From Spyradomonas excrementavium (GTDB lineage: Bacteria > Cyanobacteriota > Vampirovibrionia > Gastranaerophilales > Gastranaerophilaceae), in the NCBI GenBank assembly GCA_018714005.1, contig DVOA01000113.1, positions 1 through 19,553 on the forward strand: DNA of 19,553 nt. The letters are read 5' to 3'. The notes under the pieces are model-generated. The model did not search any database and was not told where the DNA came from. It worked only from the letters and a program-made list of their open reading frames with translations. The position numbers and the translations under genes were made by a program. Positions 18,234 through 19,553 of the stretch are shown in pieces. Every line of letters starts with the position of its first letter. Position 1 is the stretch's first letter.

Positions 18234-19553
18234 ATGCGTAGAAGAACAATAATTGCACTTGTGTTAACAATACTTTGTGCTGTTGCTTTAAATAGATATT
18301 GGCTTGTATTTAGGCCTTTTCAAGTTGGCTTTGATATAAAAGGGCAGGGTATTGTTAATATCCTAGTTTTGCTGAATAAAGAGGATAATACCAGGTTTAA
18401 GCATGTAAAAAAGGCTGAAAATACAATTAACTTATCTGAATCTCAAGAATTTGAAGTAATAATGAATCATGTTACATCTCCTAAGCGGCTAAAACTCTCT
18501 CTACGTGCGGATTTTAACCCCATGGGGGGGGGGGGCTGGAAGCCTTTATATTTCAGGGATAAAGCTCAGAGGCGGCAAATACAGGCTTAATGATTTAGAG
18601 AATTTTTCTGCGGAAAATGCTGATTTGAAAATTCAGGGCGATTCGCTGGTTGTTACGCCGCATGAAAAAGAGTTTTCAATTTATTATAACAAGCCATTAA
18701 AAGCCCGTTCTGCTGTGCAATTTGATTTTAAAGTTTTTGTAATTATTTTAGTGCTCTCCTTTCTTCTGTTTTACAAGCTTTCCGATTATCTTGCTGATTT
18801 TAAAACACTGAAAAATCAATCCAGAAACGATATTTTATTTTTGGTCCTGATTTTCGTCGTTTTATTTATTCCGATGTTGAAATTGGATAAAGAAGTGTAT
18901 TCAGTGAAAGAACTGCGGCCATTTGCTCAATATCAGCCTTTTATTAAAGACGGAGCAATCAATTTCAACTGGGGTAATAATTACACGAACTACTTTTCTG
19001 ACCATTTCTTTTTGCGTGATGCAATTGTGAGCACGTACTGTAAGTTTCGCTATTATTTGGCTTATAAATTTTATGTGGTGCCCGGTCATGCTGTTTTTAA
19101 TAAAGAAAATCACTGGGGGTTTCGCATTGAGCCTTATTCACGTGCTATTTACAAGAAATTGGAAGAGCAAACTGTGAAAAGAATATCTGATAATTTTGTA
19201 AAGCTCAATCAATTTTGTACAAAAAATAATATCAAGTTGTATATTGTTGTTGTTCCATCCAAAGAAGATATTTATAAAAAGCATGATCCCTATTTTCCTG
19301 CATACGGACAGGAAAATTTTCATCAAATATATGATTATATAAAATCTAAAACGGATGTTAATTTAATCTTTCCATCGCAACAGTTCAAAAATCGGGCAGA
19401 AAAAGATTACCTGTTTTTTAAAACGGATCATCATTGGACTGATACAGGCGCATTTATTGGATATAAGTTGCTTTCTGCTGCGATTCAAAAGGATTTCCCC
19501 GATTTTGTTCCGCTGAAAGAAGATGACTTTAAAATTTTCAAAGAAAAGCAGGT
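18234..19553 (+). pseudogene. AlgJ/AlgX-like SGNH O-acetyltransferase, frame broken at a 12-G run (phase-OFF candidate), 3' end outside window
   Basis: The ATG at 18234 opens a frame with an N-terminal membrane or signal segment (R-R-R-T-I-I-A-L-V-L-T-I-L) and a strand-rich domain. After ATG-G11 it goes out of register and stops at 18588-18590. Removing one G (11 instead of 12) joins it to a frame open from the tract to the right edge, with no stop for about 1,000 bp. That frame holds two hydrophobic segments (about 18725-18780 and 18830-18890), then an AlgJ/AlgX-type domain: YFSDHFFLRD, a V-F-N-K-E-N-H-W-G-F block and the signature FKTDHHWTDTGAF. Such proteins O-acetylate exported polysaccharide. 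The short form would lack the entire catalytic domain. Either slipped-strand phase variation or a homopolymer error explains this. The ribosome binding site is weak. Confidence 0.8.
18524..18535 (+). repeat. Homopolymeric G12 tract
   Basis: Twelve consecutive G in an AT-rich genome, inside the coding sequence of the AlgJ-like gene. No other G or C run of this length occurs in the window. A length of 11 or 14 keeps the frame; 12 breaks it. Confidence 0.95.

Noticed and set aside
1..19553. CRISPR array, insertion sequence, phage genes
   Set aside because: No regularly spaced repeats, transposase, integrase or phage structural genes were seen on either strand.

Overview
The window is AT-rich bacterial chromosome with ordinary bacterial signals: AGGAGG-type ribosome binding sites, TTGACA/TATAAT-like promoters, intrinsic terminators, ATGA start-stop overlaps and a tRNA without encoded CCA. 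The surface genes imply a diderm cell with a polysaccharide or LPS-like envelope. A 938-residue membrane-associated protein carries two isolated 'FKG' motifs, a feature I associate with gut Melainabacteria (Gastranaerophilales, non-photosynthetic relatives of Cyanobacteria). That placement is an inference, about 50% sure.

Layout. (1) Positions 1-7078, minus strand: a tightly packed surface-glycan operon read right to left. In transcription order it holds a VioA-like sugar aminotransferase, a GT-B-like glycosyltransferase, a WbqC-family protein, a second divergent DegT-type PLP enzyme, an ATP-grasp/HAD fusion, a DUF115/MptE-like protein, a radical SAM protein, and a NeuA-like cytidylyltransferase cut by the left edge. 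Most junctions overlap by 4-20 bp. The roughly 160-bp leader upstream holds palindromes and a hairpin that includes the ribosome binding site. (2) Positions 7241-10722: a YdjC/ChbG-type deacetylase, a GT2 polyisoprenyl-phosphate glycosyltransferase and a GT39 ArnT-like transferase. This trio matches the logic of the Francisella NaxD-FlmF-FlmK lipid A amino-sugar pathway. (3) Positions 10772-11032: tRNA-Phe(GAA) with a long leader made of two imperfect 70-bp repeats. Each repeat carries a hairpin and the first 15 nt of the tRNA, and the leader hairpin nearer the tRNA contains an exact complement of the tRNA D-arm. (4) Positions 11119-15766: thioredoxin, the 938-residue duplicated protein, a uridine-kinase-like P-loop kinase and ribosomal protein S21, separated by clear promoters and bidirectional terminators. 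(5) Positions 15843-18165: a YcxB-like membrane protein, a U32 (TrhP-like) protein and a YqeG-type HAD phosphatase. (6) Position 18234 to the right edge: an AlgJ/AlgX-like SGNH O-acetyltransferase broken by a 12-G run. One G fewer restores a continuous reading frame, so this is a candidate phase-variable locus, or an assembly error.

Working together: regions 1, 2 and 6 all point to synthesis and decoration of cell-surface glycan (amino sugars, lipid-linked sugar transfer and deacetylation, O-acetylation). The middle block is housekeeping. The most notable points are the G12 switch candidate, the NaxD/FlmF/FlmK-like module, the tRNA-Phe leader structure, and the internal duplication in the 938-residue protein.
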